NCBI GenBank assembly: GCA_902812415.1
Contig: CADDZJ010000014.1
Span: 1-61,029, forward strand
Source: Acidobacteriota bacterium
GTDB taxonomy: Bacteria; Acidobacteriota; Terriglobia; UBA7540
Direction: 5' to 3'
Length of the DNA stretch: 61,029 bases
Shown: positions 28,356 through 37,463 of the stretch, piece by piece
How positions within the stretch are numbered: position 1 is the first letter of the stretch
Layout: every line of letters begins with the position of its first letter
Program-made: the position numbers and the translations under genes
Notes under the pieces: model-generated
The model's database searches: none
Told to the model about the DNA's origin: nothing
What the model saw: only the letters and a program-made list of their open reading frames with translations

Positions 28356-29024
28356 ATGTGCGGTCGCTACAGACTTTCAGCGGTCGAGCGAATCGAAGAG
28401 CGGTTCGAGGCGGAACAAACGGAAGAACTGCGCCCGCGGTACAACATTGCGCCCACGCAGCCAGTTCCTATTATTCGTCAACAAGACGGCCGGCGGACAG
28501 TGAGCCTCGTCCGATGGGGTCTGGTGCCGTGCTGGGCGAAAGATGCCTCGATTGGGTCCAGGATGATAAATGCCCGCAGCGAAACTGTGTTGCAGAAGCA
28601 GGCCTTCAGGGGCTCATTTGCTGGGCGTCGCTGCCTCATCCCAAGTGACGGGTTTTACGAATGGATGAAAGCCGGCGGGAGAAAGCGGCCATTTCACTTC
28701 GGCATGAAAGACGATGGCCTGTTTGCGTTCGCCGGACTCTGGGACCGTTGGGAACCACCAGACGGCGCGCCGGTTGAATCGTGTACGATCCTCACCACCA
28801 GTGCAAACAGCTTGGTCGCCGACCTTCATGACCGAATGCCCGTTATTCTTCCGCCTGCGCATTACGAAATGTGGCTTGCCTCGCCGCCGTCTGAGACTTC
28901 GAGACTGATAGATTTGCTGGCGCCGTTTGACCCGGCACTCATGAGGCGGTACCAAGTCTCGGCAATGGTCAACAAGCCCGAAAATGACACGCCTGATTGC
29001 GTCGCTCCCGTCAACGCAAACTGA
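28356..29024 (+). CDS. yedK: SRAP/YedK-HMCES abasic-site protein
   Basis: 222 residues, normal length. All catalytic positions of the SRAP family are present: Cys2 (MCGRY), Asn72 (MINARSET), Glu102 (GFYEW) and His158 (HDRMPVIL). Cys2 forms a stable thiazolidine link to abasic sites in single-stranded DNA, shielding them from breakage. On a conjugative element this could protect the transferred single strand. It is a single-gene unit and no LexA box was identified. Confidence 0.95.
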   Translation: MCGRYRLSAVERIEERFEAEQTEELRPRYNIAPTQPVPIIRQQDGRRTVSLVRWGLVPCWAKDASIGSRMINARSETVLQKQAFRGSFAGRRCLIPSDGFYEWMKAGGRKRPFHFGMKDDGLFAFAGLWDRWEPPDGAPVESCTILTTSANSLVADLHDRMPVILPPAHYEMWLASPPSETSRLIDLLAPFDPALMRRYQVSAMVNKPENDTPDCVAPVNAN

Positions 29025-29058
29025 GAAGGGCGCCTGCATCCCTTGCCCCGCTGTACGC

Positions 29059-29193
29059 TCATTCACGATTGCGGCCGCCTAACAGCACAATTCCGAGGAA
29101 GACTTCAACGCCCACGATAAGGATTTCGACGAGGTAGGCGTTCAGAATGAATCGATAGAAGGCATCTCGCAGCCGCTCGTCGCCTGCAATCAT
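29059..29193 (-). pseudogene. Remnant of a membrane protein
   Basis: A 44-codon frame reads GDERLRDAFYRFILNAYLVE then ILIVGVEVFLGIVLLGG. The last part is a good membrane helix. A different frame just upstream continues hydrophobic sequence (IGIPLLVLGLLSSL), suggesting a frameshifted C-terminal piece of a once larger membrane protein. Low certainty. Confidence 0.35.
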
Positions 29194-29347
29194 CCAGAGA
29201 AGAGAGAAGCCCCAACACGAGGAGCGGGATTCCTATCTTCGGTACACGGTTGACGGCGCGGAGATCTTTCTGGAATTTTACCTGACGCATTCGCATTCTG
29301 AGTGGGGCCGCCTGAACTACAACTTTCCCGACCCCGCCCACTGCAAA
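29194..29347 (+). pseudogene. Possible coding fragment on the plus strand
   Basis: The plus frame gives YLRYTVDGAEIFLEFYLTH followed by SEWGRLNYNFPDP, with G or C in most third positions, but there is no start codon or ribosome site. It may be a fragment of a lost gene. It overlaps the hydrophobic minus-strand frame noted in the previous entry, so only one of the two can be real. Confidence 0.25.
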
Positions 29348-29951
29348 TCAACGGGTTCCTTGCGGTCTGGCGATGGTAGAGTTAGAAAGAACAAGATCGA
29401 CGCGCTCCTCAACCGCGGCACGCGGAATTTCGATGAGCTGATATCCATAATCTGAGTACGTCGCGATCATAACGTCATAAGGACGCACGGCCTCGGCGAA
29501 GTCCTGTTTGCGCTCGCGGTCTTGCCCGAAGATGTCTCGGCCAGGGTGGAGCGACAAAAACCCGCCGGTTGTAGCGGAACATCTGCGCAGCCTTGTCCAC
29601 ATGCGCCGGAACCGGCTGGTTGATCAGCCGCAAATACCCCAGTACATCGGGAACACCGCGATCGAAGAACACTGGCCGCGAAACGTACCGGGCCAGGTGG
29701 TACGAGCGCATCTCGCAAGAGAGCATCAGTTCAGCAAAGGCGATCTGGTCCGCCCATGGCAGCGAATGACCTCCGACAGCTACATGGTCCTGAACGACAC
29801 CTCGTCCAGCTTTCTCGGATCGGGCGAATCCTGCCTGCTCAAGCGCATCCATGAGGGTCCTCTTTCTTGAACCGGGCCCGCCGGTCACAACAAAGAATCG
29901 CTCTCCCCGCGATTGGTGCTGATCGCTTATTTCATGTTCCGTAATGACCAT
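29348..29951 (-). pseudogene. Decayed AAA_28-type P-loop ATPase
   Basis: The first frame (from ATG 29951) gives FFVVTGGPGS, PWADQIAFAELML, FFDRGVPDVLGYLRL and RVFVAPPWP, the pattern of a small nucleotide-kinase-like ATPase. After APPWP (near 29545) the family sequence continues in another frame as IFGQDRERKQDFAEAVRPYD to PRAAVEERVDLVL, so a frameshift breaks the gene. The P-loop is also damaged: GGPGSRKRT where GGPGSGKTT is expected. Two independent lesions argue for a true pseudogene rather than a sequencing error. Confidence 0.75.
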
Positions 29952-30231
29952 GGATTGCTTCCTATGCAACAAAATCTGGCGTTGACAAAACCCCTGGTCG
30001 AGTCCCGATAAGCACAGACCGAGACCGCTCAATCCCTGCGCCCGCGGCGCGACCTGGAGTGATATTTTGTTGGGCTGGCACGCTGTTTCTCAGCCTGGGA
30101 TAAAGTACCTCTAAGTTCAGCCTCCGCAATGACTTTCACGCCAACACTCCAAAATTTTGACAGAAATCGCGTTCCGTCGGACGATTTTCGTGACGCCCTT
30201 GAACGAATATCAGGGCTTTGAGAGGAAACAA

Positions 30232-30567
30232 ATGAGCACCATCCGTATGGCGAGACTGAGCACAGCCGCACAAAATCAATCCGAGAATCGGGGTTTGCAA
30301 AAATCTCCGGGTTCGCCACCTCTGGTGCCGGCCGGAAGCCCTACGAATGGTTCGTCACACGGAATCGAAAGACTCCTCACGAGCAAGGAGGCCTCCGAGG
30401 TTCTGAAAATCCATCCCAAGGTCCTGGAACGGATGGCCAAGCGCGGCGAAGTGCCGGCGCTAAAGGTTGGCAAGTTCTGGCGGTATCGCGCAACGGCGCT
30501 AGACGCCTGGATCAATTCAAGGTTACAATCAGGCCGCCAACCGTGCCGCATGGAAACTTCATTTTGA
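30232..30567 (+). CDS. Excisionase-like HTH protein
   Basis: 111 residues from ATG 30232, preceded by GAGAGGAAACAA; a longer frame to 30157 lacks a site. After a Ser/Gly/Pro-rich leader it has a MerR-like winged HTH (LLTSKEASEVLKIHPKVLER to FWRYRATALDAWINS) of the kind found in excisionases and phage recombination directionality factors. It ends 12 bases before the integrase start and is co-transcribed with it. It probably sets the direction of ICE recombination. Confidence 0.8.
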   Translation: MSTIRMARLSTAAQNQSENRGLQKSPGSPPLVPAGSPTNGSSHGIERLLTSKEASEVLKIHPKVLERMAKRGEVPALKVGKFWRYRATALDAWINSRLQSGRQPCRMETSF

Positions 30568-30579
30568 AAAGGAGAAACC

Positions 30580-31683
30580 ATGACGGCGCGATATCAGTAT
30601 GGAACGTTGACCATCCGGGAGCGAACGCAGGGGCCAGATGTATGGCAGTTCCGCTGGATGGAGAACGGAAAACCGAAATCAGTGTTGATCGGAACAGTCG
30701 AAAAATACCCAACCCGAGCTGACGCGGAACGAGCTGTCGAACGCCTCCGCGTCAAGGTCAATTCTCAGAACTACGCTGAAACAGTCGGCGCACTAATCGA
30801 CCGCTTTTTGCAAGAAGAGTTGCCGAACGGTCGCCGATTCCAAACCCAAGCTGAATATCGGACGTACTTCAACCGCTACATTCGGCCACAGTGGGGCGAC
30901 TTCCTGTTGGAGTACATTGATCCGATGCCAGTGCTGGATTGGCTCAAGGCCTTACCCCTTGCACCAAAGACCAAGGGCCATATCCGAAATGCCATGCACC
31001 TGCTTTTTCAGTGGGCCCGCCGCTGGAAGATGATTGACAGCAATCCCATTGAGCTTGTGCGGCAGAGCAACCGACGGCTGAGGGTACCGCGCGTCCTCTC
31101 GCCGCAGGAATTCCAAGCGATACTTCAAGAGTTACACGAGCCGTACCGAATGATGGTCGTGGTCGCCGCCTGCCTGGGACTTCGTGCGAGCGAAGTAATG
31201 GGCTTGAAGTGGTGTGATGTGGATTGGGACAATCTGACAATTCTTGTGAGACGCAGCGTGGTGGCGGGCCGCGTCGACGAAACCAAGACTGAGGCTTCGG
31301 CCAAACCGCTGCCTCTGGACCCCGATATGGCCACCGCCTTATTGGACTGGCGCAGACAGGCCTTCTACACGAGCGACTCCGATTTTGTGTTTGCCGGTGA
31401 TGCTGGTCGGCCACGTTGGCAGGGAATGATTCTGAAAGACCATATTCAGCCTGCCGCTACCAGGGCCGGAATCGGCAAAGTCGGATGGCACACTTTCCGC
31501 CACAGTTACCGCGCGTGGCTAAAAAGACTTGGGGCCGCTGCTGAGATTCAGAAAGAGTTGATGCGGCATTCCAACTTGAAAACAACCCTAGAAATTTACG
31601 GCATTGAACCGGACGTCGGGCCCGCGCACCGCGAGGCCAACAGCGCCGTTGTCAAGGCGCTGCTTGGAAAGCGGACCCGATAA
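30580..31683 (+). CDS. int: Tyrosine-recombinase integrase of the ICE
   Basis: 367 residues; AAAGGAGAAACC precedes the ATG. The N-terminal arm-type binding part and SAM-like core-binding domain (about 65-165) are followed by a catalytic domain with every key residue: Arg202 (GLRASE), His304 and Arg307 (HTFRH), His330 (MRHSNLKTT) and Tyr340 (LEIYG). The gene ends 57 bases from the 3' end of tRNA-Asn, the expected attachment site. Intact and probably active, in contrast to the truncated recombinase at 21307-21921. Confidence 0.95.
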   Translation: MTARYQYGTLTIRERTQGPDVWQFRWMENGKPKSVLIGTVEKYPTRADAERAVERLRVKVNSQNYAETVGALIDRFLQEELPNGRRFQTQAEYRTYFNRYIRPQWGDFLLEYIDPMPVLDWLKALPLAPKTKGHIRNAMHLLFQWARRWKMIDSNPIELVRQSNRRLRVPRVLSPQEFQAILQELHEPYRMMVVVAACLGLRASEVMGLKWCDVDWDNLTILVRRSVVAGRVDETKTEASAKPLPLDPDMATALLDWRRQAFYTSDSDFVFAGDAGRPRWQGMILKDHIQPAATRAGIGKVGWHTFRHSYRAWLKRLGAAAEIQKELMRHSNLKTTLEIYGIEPDVGPAHREANSAVVKALLGKRTR

Positions 31684-31740
31684 CTTGTACCTAACTTGTA
31701 CTTGCGGGTTTCGAGATTGCCTGCAACTTATTGAAAAGGT

Positions 31741-31815
31741 TGGCTCCTCGGGCAGGACTCGAACCTGCAACCCTTCGGTTAACAGCCGAATGCTCTACCA
31801 TTGAGCTACCGAGGA
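31741..31815 (-). tRNA. tRNA-Asn (anticodon GTT), ICE attachment site
   Basis: Read on the minus strand it begins TCCTCGGTAGCTC and has anticodon loop CTGTTAA. The T arm is GCAGGTTCGAGTCCTGC, the 3' acceptor strand is CCGAGGA with discriminator G, and CCA is encoded. All arms pair. The 3' end points to the integrase, so the ICE has inserted into the 3' part of this gene and restored it. Confidence 0.95.
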
Positions 31816-32027
31816 ATGAAGGTTTTTTTGAGGGTTACGACGGTGGATTTACACGCCGTTAACTGACACTCGGGAAAGATCAAGCCCACAAAGCGCATTG
31901 CAACCCACAGAAGGCACTACAGATCGTCAAAATATTCACTGCTGTGTAATCCTTCGGCAGGATTTTGCAACCTGTTGACACAACTCTTCTCAGGATTTTC
32001 AATTAGACCCTGGAGTGGGTTTGAGGT

Positions 32028-32222
32028 CTAAGGGGCTTGAGTATTCTTTTGCTCGGGGCCTTTACTATTATCCGCGCCTATTCCTCCGCGAATAGCATCC
32101 TTGAACTCGCGGATTCCTTTGCCTAATCCCTTGCCAAGCTCCGGTAATTTGCCAGGGCCGAAAATAATCAGCACGATAAGCAAAATAAACAAGAGATGCG
32201 TGGGCTGAAACAAACCGTCCAT
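32028..32222 (-). CDS. tatA: TatA/E twin-arginine translocase subunit, copy 1
   Basis: 64 residues; AGGAGGAACGCTG upstream. One N-terminal membrane helix ([20 protein letters not shown]) with the hinge FGPGKLP, an amphipathic helix [14 protein letters not shown], then a polar tail. It forms the channel for folded Tat substrates. A second, very similar gene lies directly upstream. Confidence 0.95.
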   Translation of the reverse strand: MDGLFQPTHLLFILLIVLIIFGPGKLPELGKGLGKGIREFKDAIRGGIGADNSKGPEQKNTQAP

Positions 32223-32296
32223 CAGCGTTCCTCCTGGGCCGTCAGCTTTAATCTTTCGGCGCCATCAGTTTACTATGAAGTTGAGTGAGAAGCAAG

Positions 32297-32482
32297 CTAG
32301 GCTTTCTTTTGTTCGGCTGGCTTTTCGGTATCCCCACCGAAACCGCCGCGAATAGCATCCTTAAATTCGCGGATTCCTTTGCCTAGCCCCTTTCCAAATT
32401 CCGGTAACTTGCCAGGTCCAAAAATGATCAAAACGATGACCAGAATGAAGATAAGATGTGTGGGTTCAAATAGGCCGTCCAT
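32297..32482 (-). CDS. tatA: TatA/E twin-arginine translocase subunit, copy 2
   Basis: 61 residues from ATG 32482 (GGGAGGTACGCG upstream). It differs from copy 1 mainly in the tail ([16 protein letters not shown]) and at a few helix positions, so this is a tandem duplication. No tatB or tatC is adjacent. One copy may serve a TatB-like role, as in genomes with two TatA paralogues. Confidence 0.95.
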   Translation of the reverse strand: MDGLFEPTHLIFILVIVLIIFGPGKLPEFGKGLGKGIREFKDAIRGGFGGDTEKPAEQKKA

Positions 32483-32622
32483 CGCGTACCTCCCGGCCCG
32501 GCGGCTTAAAGCTTTCGGCACCTTTGCTTATTATACTGCATGCCGCTTCAGATCGAATCAAGATATTTCCTTGCCAGCTATCTGGTGAGGTGAACTCGCC
32601 GCCACAAAATCAAACTGAGATG

Positions 32623-33204
32623 CTACCGTTTTCTTGAGTTCTTTGGTGGTTCAGAACCCCGCCTGGACGGCGAGCCTCCCGGGCGGTAAAGAGCCACATA
32701 GCTTGCCGTGATGTAGTCTTCAGGGCGGTAGCCTAGTGCGCGGGCGGTGCGATCAATCCAATGCGGCGGCCCCTCAAGCTCCACAAATTTCCCTACGGGC
32801 GTCTCATCATAAAGCAGCAGGCCCGTTTTGCCAGGCTTCGATTTATCCGTGGCATACGCGGTGCGGCGTTTCCTGTATTGAAAGGTTTCCTGCAAACCCA
32901 GTTCATGAAAGATTTTCCGAAAGATCTGCGGTTCCTGAATGCGCGTCTCAATCTCGCATCGCATCTTGTAGCGTGTGGATGCCTGCGGCGGGCCTTTGAG
33001 CGTCAGAAAGCTTTCGTTCCCAATGCTCCGTAAGCGCAGCGCCTGATGGCCTCGGGCGAGCCGGCCATCAGGAAAATCAAAGAGAGAGTTATGCTCCCGG
33101 AGACGCGGCGTGATTGGCCTAAAGCCCAGTTTCTTAAGCCTTTGCTTGAGCTTTCGGGGATTTGAAACACGCAATTTGACTTCGATTTCTCGGTGTGACT
33201 TCAT
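32623..33204 (-). CDS. CYTH-domain protein (class IV adenylate cyclase / triphosphatase type)
   Basis: 193 residues. The N-terminal ExExK signature is REIEVKLRV. Other family strands are HQALRLRSIGNESFLTLKGP, YKMRCEIETRI, YRKRRTAYATD and GKFVELEGPPHWID. The tunnel-fold enzymes act on triphosphates such as thiamine triphosphate, inorganic triphosphate or ATP. The substrate cannot be told from sequence. A short basic tail follows the domain. Confidence 0.85.
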   Translation of the reverse strand: MKSHREIEVKLRVSNPRKLKQRLKKLGFRPITPRLREHNSLFDFPDGRLARGHQALRLRSIGNESFLTLKGPPQASTRYKMRCEIETRIQEPQIFRKIFHELGLQETFQYRKRRTAYATDKSKPGKTGLLLYDETPVGKFVELEGPPHWIDRTARALGYRPEDYITASYVALYRPGGSPSRRGSEPPKNSRKR

Positions 33205-33263
33205 GCGGAGAGATGAGCTTTGTATGGCGGAAAAATTGCGAAGACAGAGTTCGATGTGCGAGG

Positions 33264-34301
33264 CTAATACTGCCGTTCAACGATAAAATCAGCCAATGAT
33301 CGGAGGGCGTCCCGATAAGGAGACTCCGGAATGCCATCCAGGGAGCGTCCTGCCAGTTCCGCGAAATACTGCGCCTTGCGCCGGGCGGCCTGCAAAATGT
33401 CGTAGCGCTCGATCAATTCCAGAATCTCTTCAAACTGGATGGAGTGAAACCCGCCCTCCTGAAGCACACGGGCAATCTTCTGAGCTTCTTCGGGGCGGCA
33501 CTTCGGCAAAAGATAGATCAGCGGGAGCGTGATCTTGCCTTCTCGCAGATCGCTGCCGATGGGCTTCCCCAGAGTTTCCTCCGAGGAAGTGAAATCCAGC
33601 AGATCATCAATCACCTGAAACGCCAATCCCAGGTTGGTGCCGTAAGAAGCTAATTTGAGCTCGCTCTCCTCGCTGACTTTGCCCAAAAGAGCGCCTAGGC
33701 GCAGGCAAGCAGAAAACAGGCAGGCTGTCTTACGATAAACCAGCTCCAGATAATCATCTTCGCCGATCTCCATCCGCTTGAGCTGGCTGAGCTGCAAGAG
33801 TTCACCTTCCACCATGACCTGCGTAAGACCGATCAGGATGTCCAAAATCTTGAAATTGCGCTCAGCGAGGGCAATGTTGAACGCTTGCATATAGAGCCAG
33901 TCGCCTGCAAGGACGCTGGTATGATTGCCCCAACGCGAATTGGTGGAGGGATGGCCCCGGCGGGTTTCGGCCTCATCAATCACGTCGTCGTGAATGAGCG
34001 TAGCGGTATGAATCAACTCCATGACCGCGCCCAGGCGAATAGCCGAATGGCCTTCGTAGCCGCACATCTTGGCGGAGAGCAGGAGAAGCGCCGGTCTCAA
34101 GCGCTTGCCGCCGCTCACCTGTAAATACTGACCAATTTCGGTGATGGGCCGGACGCTCGAAACACTCTGCTGGCAGAATTCGTCCTCTACCTTGGCGAGG
34201 TCCGCCCTCACCAGATCATAAATCTCTCGTCCAGTTTGATCCTTTGTGAACGCCAAACGCGGTGTCTCCCCGCTCCCAATCGTAACGGGAGCGGATATCA
34301 T
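33264..34301 (-). CDS. Polyprenyl diphosphate synthase
   Basis: 345 residues. Both Asp-rich motifs of trans-prenyltransferases are present: LIHDDVIDEAETRRG and FQVIDDLLDFT, with GKPIGSDLREGKITLPLIYLL. The length and the small residues before the first motif fit medium/long-chain synthases (octaprenyl- or heptaprenyl-type) that make the menaquinone side chain. The start could be later than 34301; no clear ribosome site was seen. Confidence 0.9.
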   Translation of the reverse strand: MISAPVTIGSGETPRLAFTKDQTGREIYDLVRADLAKVEDEFCQQSVSSVRPITEIGQYLQVSGGKRLRPALLLLSAKMCGYEGHSAIRLGAVMELIHTATLIHDDVIDEAETRRGHPSTNSRWGNHTSVLAGDWLYMQAFNIALAERNFKILDILIGLTQVMVEGELLQLSQLKRMEIGEDDYLELVYRKTACLFSACLRLGALLGKVSEESELKLASYGTNLGLAFQVIDDLLDFTSSEETLGKPIGSDLREGKITLPLIYLLPKCRPEEAQKIARVLQEGGFHSIQFEEILELIERYDILQAARRKAQYFAELAGRSLDGIPESPYRDALRSLADFIVERQY

Positions 34302-34630
34302 CGATTTCGTTCTGACGCGCCGGGAGCTTTGCTCTTGGGCTTTTCGCGCGCGTCAGATGGCTCACTTGCCCTGCTTGCACCCCAACAGGCTATGCGTCAA
34401 GAGCGAGGCTCACGGGTCTTCGACCATGACGGTCTAATCCAAAGTATCACAGAGCCGCATAAAAAGCACTTGGAGAGCATTTGCGGAGGACCGCAAGCGA
34501 GGCCTGCGAGGGAAATTGCAAGGTGTGCGACGAGAGCTTGGCGCTGCCGATAATCGCTGCTTTCTCAGGTCTTTCGGCTGGGCGGTGTTAAGATATCATT
34601 CCGCATGGAGCCTACTTTACGGAGGAATGG
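34302..34630. promoter_or_regulatory. Divergent gap, nothing specific recognised
   Basis: About 330 bases between the divergent prenyl synthase and alpha-galactosidase genes; promoters are expected here. No convincing hexamers or repeats found. Confidence 0.4.
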
Positions 34631-36904
34631 GTGAGAATTCGTTTCGCATTGATGACGGGGTTTATTCTGATTGCAGCGATGGGCGCGTCAGCGGAATCAC
34701 AATGGGCTATCAAGGAAGAAAATGGCGCTCCTGTGATTCAAACGCCTTCGGGCGTCGCATTAAGCCAATTCCGGCTGAACGTGAAGATTCACCAACATCC
34801 GTTCTTTGGCGGCTTCAAGCGGGAATCGGTGACCCAAGGATCGGATAGTGCCGGAAGTTATTCCCTGAAAACTTATCGCTTCTCGCCCATTTCTTTTCCT
34901 GGGATGCCGCCAACCCCGCCAGCGCCTTTTCAGGCTAGGCTCGAATTGCGCCATTACCGCCATCCTGAAGCGCTCGTGGCCACACTCGACTATAACGGAC
35001 CGCCGCCTGATGCGGAAGATGGCGTGCACCTGGGGATGAACCTCGATCACTTTGCCCGCGGCATGGCGCTGCATCGGTTGAAGCTCTGGTGGCTGACTCC
35101 TACTTTTATCTCCGATCCTCGCCTGTTAGCTGGGGAGAATACGCTTTTGTTATGGCAGCGGATGGAGGGCAGCGATTATCACCTGCTCGTGGCGCTTGCG
35201 GGCGGCGGCATGGTGGGTGGACTGAAGGTTTCGGATTTTGACCAGTTTGGCGTTTCGTTCTCAAGCCACGATCCAAAATTCGCGCCGCGTCGCATTCCAC
35301 TCTTTGCGTATGCCGCGGGCAACGATCCCTATCAGTTGCCGCGGGACGCCTATGCTGCCGCCTTTGCTGCAAATGGCTATTACGGCCGGCTGCGGTGGCA
35401 GAAACCCTATCCGGAGATCTTCCGGTCGCTCGGCTGGTGCTCCTGGAACGCCTATTACCAGCAGGTGACCGCGCAAAAGTTGCTGGCCAGCGTTCAGTCG
35501 CTCAAAAGTCATGGATTGCCGCTGGGCTATGTCATTATCGACGATGGCTGGCTCTCGGTACATGACCAGAAACTCATCGGCTACGCGGCAGACGCCCAGA
35601 AGTTTCCGCAGGGTCTTCAGGGCGTCGTGCGCGCGATTCATGACCAATACCACATTCCGCACGTCGGCGTATGGCACGCTTTTCAGGGGTACTGGCGGGG
35701 CGTGGACCCCAATTCGTCCATTGGCAAATCCCATCGGCTTTTTGCTGGCGATCAAGGGCAGTACTTGCCCGATCCGCGCAATGGAGCGGGAGAGAGTTTC
35801 TATGCCGATTGGTACCGCCTTCTTGAAAGTGAAGGCATTGACTTTCTGAAAGTGGATAATCAGGCGAGCAATTCTCTTTTCACGAATGGTTTGCTCGCCC
35901 TCTTCGTTTCCGCAGAGGGCGAGCAGAAGAATCTTCAGGAGGCCGCTCTTCAATCCTTTCCTGTAGAGGTCAATCCGGCGGCGGAGAAGGGAGTGAAGGT
36001 CATCAACTGCATGGCCATGTCGCTGGAAAACGCCTTCAATTGGAGATACTCCAATATCGCCCGCAACAGCGAGGATTATTTCCCGCGCGATGCAGCAGAC
36101 ATCAAGAATCACACGTTTTACAACGCCTACAATTCCTACTGGACCTCAAATTTTGCTTACCCGGATTGGGATGAATTCCAAACAGACGGCAATGATGCGG
36201 AATATCAGGCGATTGGACGCGCCATGAGCGGAGGGCCGGTCTATATTACCGGAGCGCCGGGAACTGAACGTCCTGAGGTACTCCTGCCGTTGGTTCTTTC
36301 CGATGGCCGATTGCTGATGCTGGATGCGCCTTCGATGCCGACGCGCGATTCACTGCTGACCAATACAGCCATCGAGCCAAAGCCGTTGAAAATCTTTGGA
36401 ACCATCACCCGGCCGGGAATGAAAGCCGGAATGGTGGCGGCGTTCAATGTGGATAAAGCCGCCAAAGGCGAGACAGGGGAGTTGCAGGCCGGCGATGTGG
36501 ATGGATTAACAGGAGCGGAGACGGCAGTCTATCAGCGTAGTTCGGGCAGGGTGTTCCTTCTGAGTGGCAGGCATCCCCGGATGCCTTTCAGTCTTGGTGA
36601 CTTCGGATCGGACCTTTTCACGCTGGTTCCTGTGGACCACGGCGTGGCGGTTTTGGGGCTTCTCAACAAGTATCTGGGACCCGCAGCCATCGTGCGCGTG
36701 GAACAAGACGATCAAAGCGTCGCGGTTCAACTTCAAGAGGCGGGAGATTTTGGAGCGTATTGCGCTCAACGGCCTGCCAGCGTCGAGATCAATGGAAAAC
36801 GCCTGCCGCAGTGTGCTTTCACATACAGTCAGGGATTGCTGAAGATCCCGCAGGGGAGTTTTGGGGGAGCCACAGGCCAGGTGGAAGTGCGGCTGGTGCG
36901 TTAG
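34631..36904 (+). CDS. GH36-like alpha-galactosidase / raffinose synthase family protein
   Basis: 757 residues; GTG start with GGAGGAATGG upstream. Signal peptide (RFALMTGFILIAAMGASAES) directs export. After a beta-sandwich N-domain, the (beta/alpha)8 core has WCSWNAYY, YVIIDDGW and FLKVDNQ with likely nucleophile Asp409. The probable acid/base Asp482 is in RNSEDYFP, and YPDWDEFQT follows. These match plant raffinose synthase / Sip1 relatives of family GH36. It likely removes alpha-galactosyl residues in the periplasm or outside. It is a single gene with no sugar transporter beside it. Confidence 0.85.
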   Translation: MRIRFALMTGFILIAAMGASAESQWAIKEENGAPVIQTPSGVALSQFRLNVKIHQHPFFGGFKRESVTQGSDSAGSYSLKTYRFSPISFPGMPPTPPAPFQARLELRHYRHPEALVATLDYNGPPPDAEDGVHLGMNLDHFARGMALHRLKLWWLTPTFISDPRLLAGENTLLLWQRMEGSDYHLLVALAGGGMVGGLKVSDFDQFGVSFSSHDPKFAPRRIPLFAYAAGNDPYQLPRDAYAAAFAANGYYGRLRWQKPYPEIFRSLGWCSWNAYYQQVTAQKLLASVQSLKSHGLPLGYVIIDDGWLSVHDQKLIGYAADAQKFPQGLQGVVRAIHDQYHIPHVGVWHAFQGYWRGVDPNSSIGKSHRLFAGDQGQYLPDPRNGAGESFYADWYRLLESEGIDFLKVDNQASNSLFTNGLLALFVSAEGEQKNLQEAALQSFPVEVNPAAEKGVKVINCMAMSLENAFNWRYSNIARNSEDYFPRDAADIKNHTFYNAYNSYWTSNFAYPDWDEFQTDGNDAEYQAIGRAMSGGPVYITGAPGTERPEVLLPLVLSDGRLLMLDAPSMPTRDSLLTNTAIEPKPLKIFGTITRPGMKAGMVAAFNVDKAAKGETGELQAGDVDGLTGAETAVYQRSSGRVFLLSGRHPRMPFSLGDFGSDLFTLVPVDHGVAVLGLLNKYLGPAAIVRVEQDDQSVAVQLQEAGDFGAYCAQRPASVEINGKRLPQCAFTYSQGLLKIPQGSFGGATGQVEVRLVR

Positions 36905-36941
36905 CATCCACGCCGCTCGATTGAAAGTCGCTGTTGCGCTT

Positions 36942-37463
36942 TTACTTCTGGTTTTCAGGGATCAAATACTCAACTAACACCAAATCGTGCCAGTCGTTGC
37001 CAAGTTTGGCGTGTCTTTTATGGATGCCCACTTCCCGCCAACCGGTTACTTCACAGAGTTTGCGGCCAGGTTCGTTGGCCTCCATGATACGGCCTACGAG
37101 CTTGTAGTATCCCTTTTCATGGGCAGCCTTCTGCATCCCCTTCATGAGTTCCTGCCCGATTCCATGCCCACGGACGCTTCGGTCGATGTAGATGGAGAGC
37201 TCGGCAATTCCGTTGTAGCATGCGCGGGGGCTGTAGGGGGAAAGCGAGGCCCATCCCAGCAACGAGTGCTTGACCTCCGCGACGAGCACCGGATATTTTT
37301 CAGGCCTGGCCACAAGCCATAGATAACGTTCCTCCGGCGAGACGTAGGAATTTTCAAAAGTCGCAACGCGGTCCTGCACGCCCTGATTATAAATGCGGGC
37401 GATCTCCTTGGCGTCATCCACGCGCGCCGGGCGAATCTTTAGAGGTTCAGTCCATTCCGTCAT
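36942..37463 (-). CDS. GNAT N-acetyltransferase (phosphinothricin acetyltransferase type)
   Basis: 173 residues. GNAT motifs: IRPARVDDAKEIARIYNQGV, VAEVKHSLLGWASLSPY, ELSIYIDRSVRGHGIGQELM (acetyl-CoA loop RGHGIG), and EVTGWREVGIHKRHAKLGN. The closing motif WHDLVLVEYLI is typical of the Pat/MddA group, which acetylates amino groups of phosphinothricin or methionine derivatives. The physiological substrate is unknown. Confidence 0.85.
   Translation of the reverse strand: MTEWTEPLKIRPARVDDAKEIARIYNQGVQDRVATFENSYVSPEERYLWLVARPEKYPVLVAEVKHSLLGWASLSPYSPRACYNGIAELSIYIDRSVRGHGIGQELMKGMQKAAHEKGYYKLVGRIMEANEPGRKLCEVTGWREVGIHKRHAKLGNDWHDLVLVEYLIPENQK

Noticed and set aside
35261-36112. Minus-strand frame of 283 codons
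   Set aside because: Opposite the catalytic core of the alpha-galactosidase.
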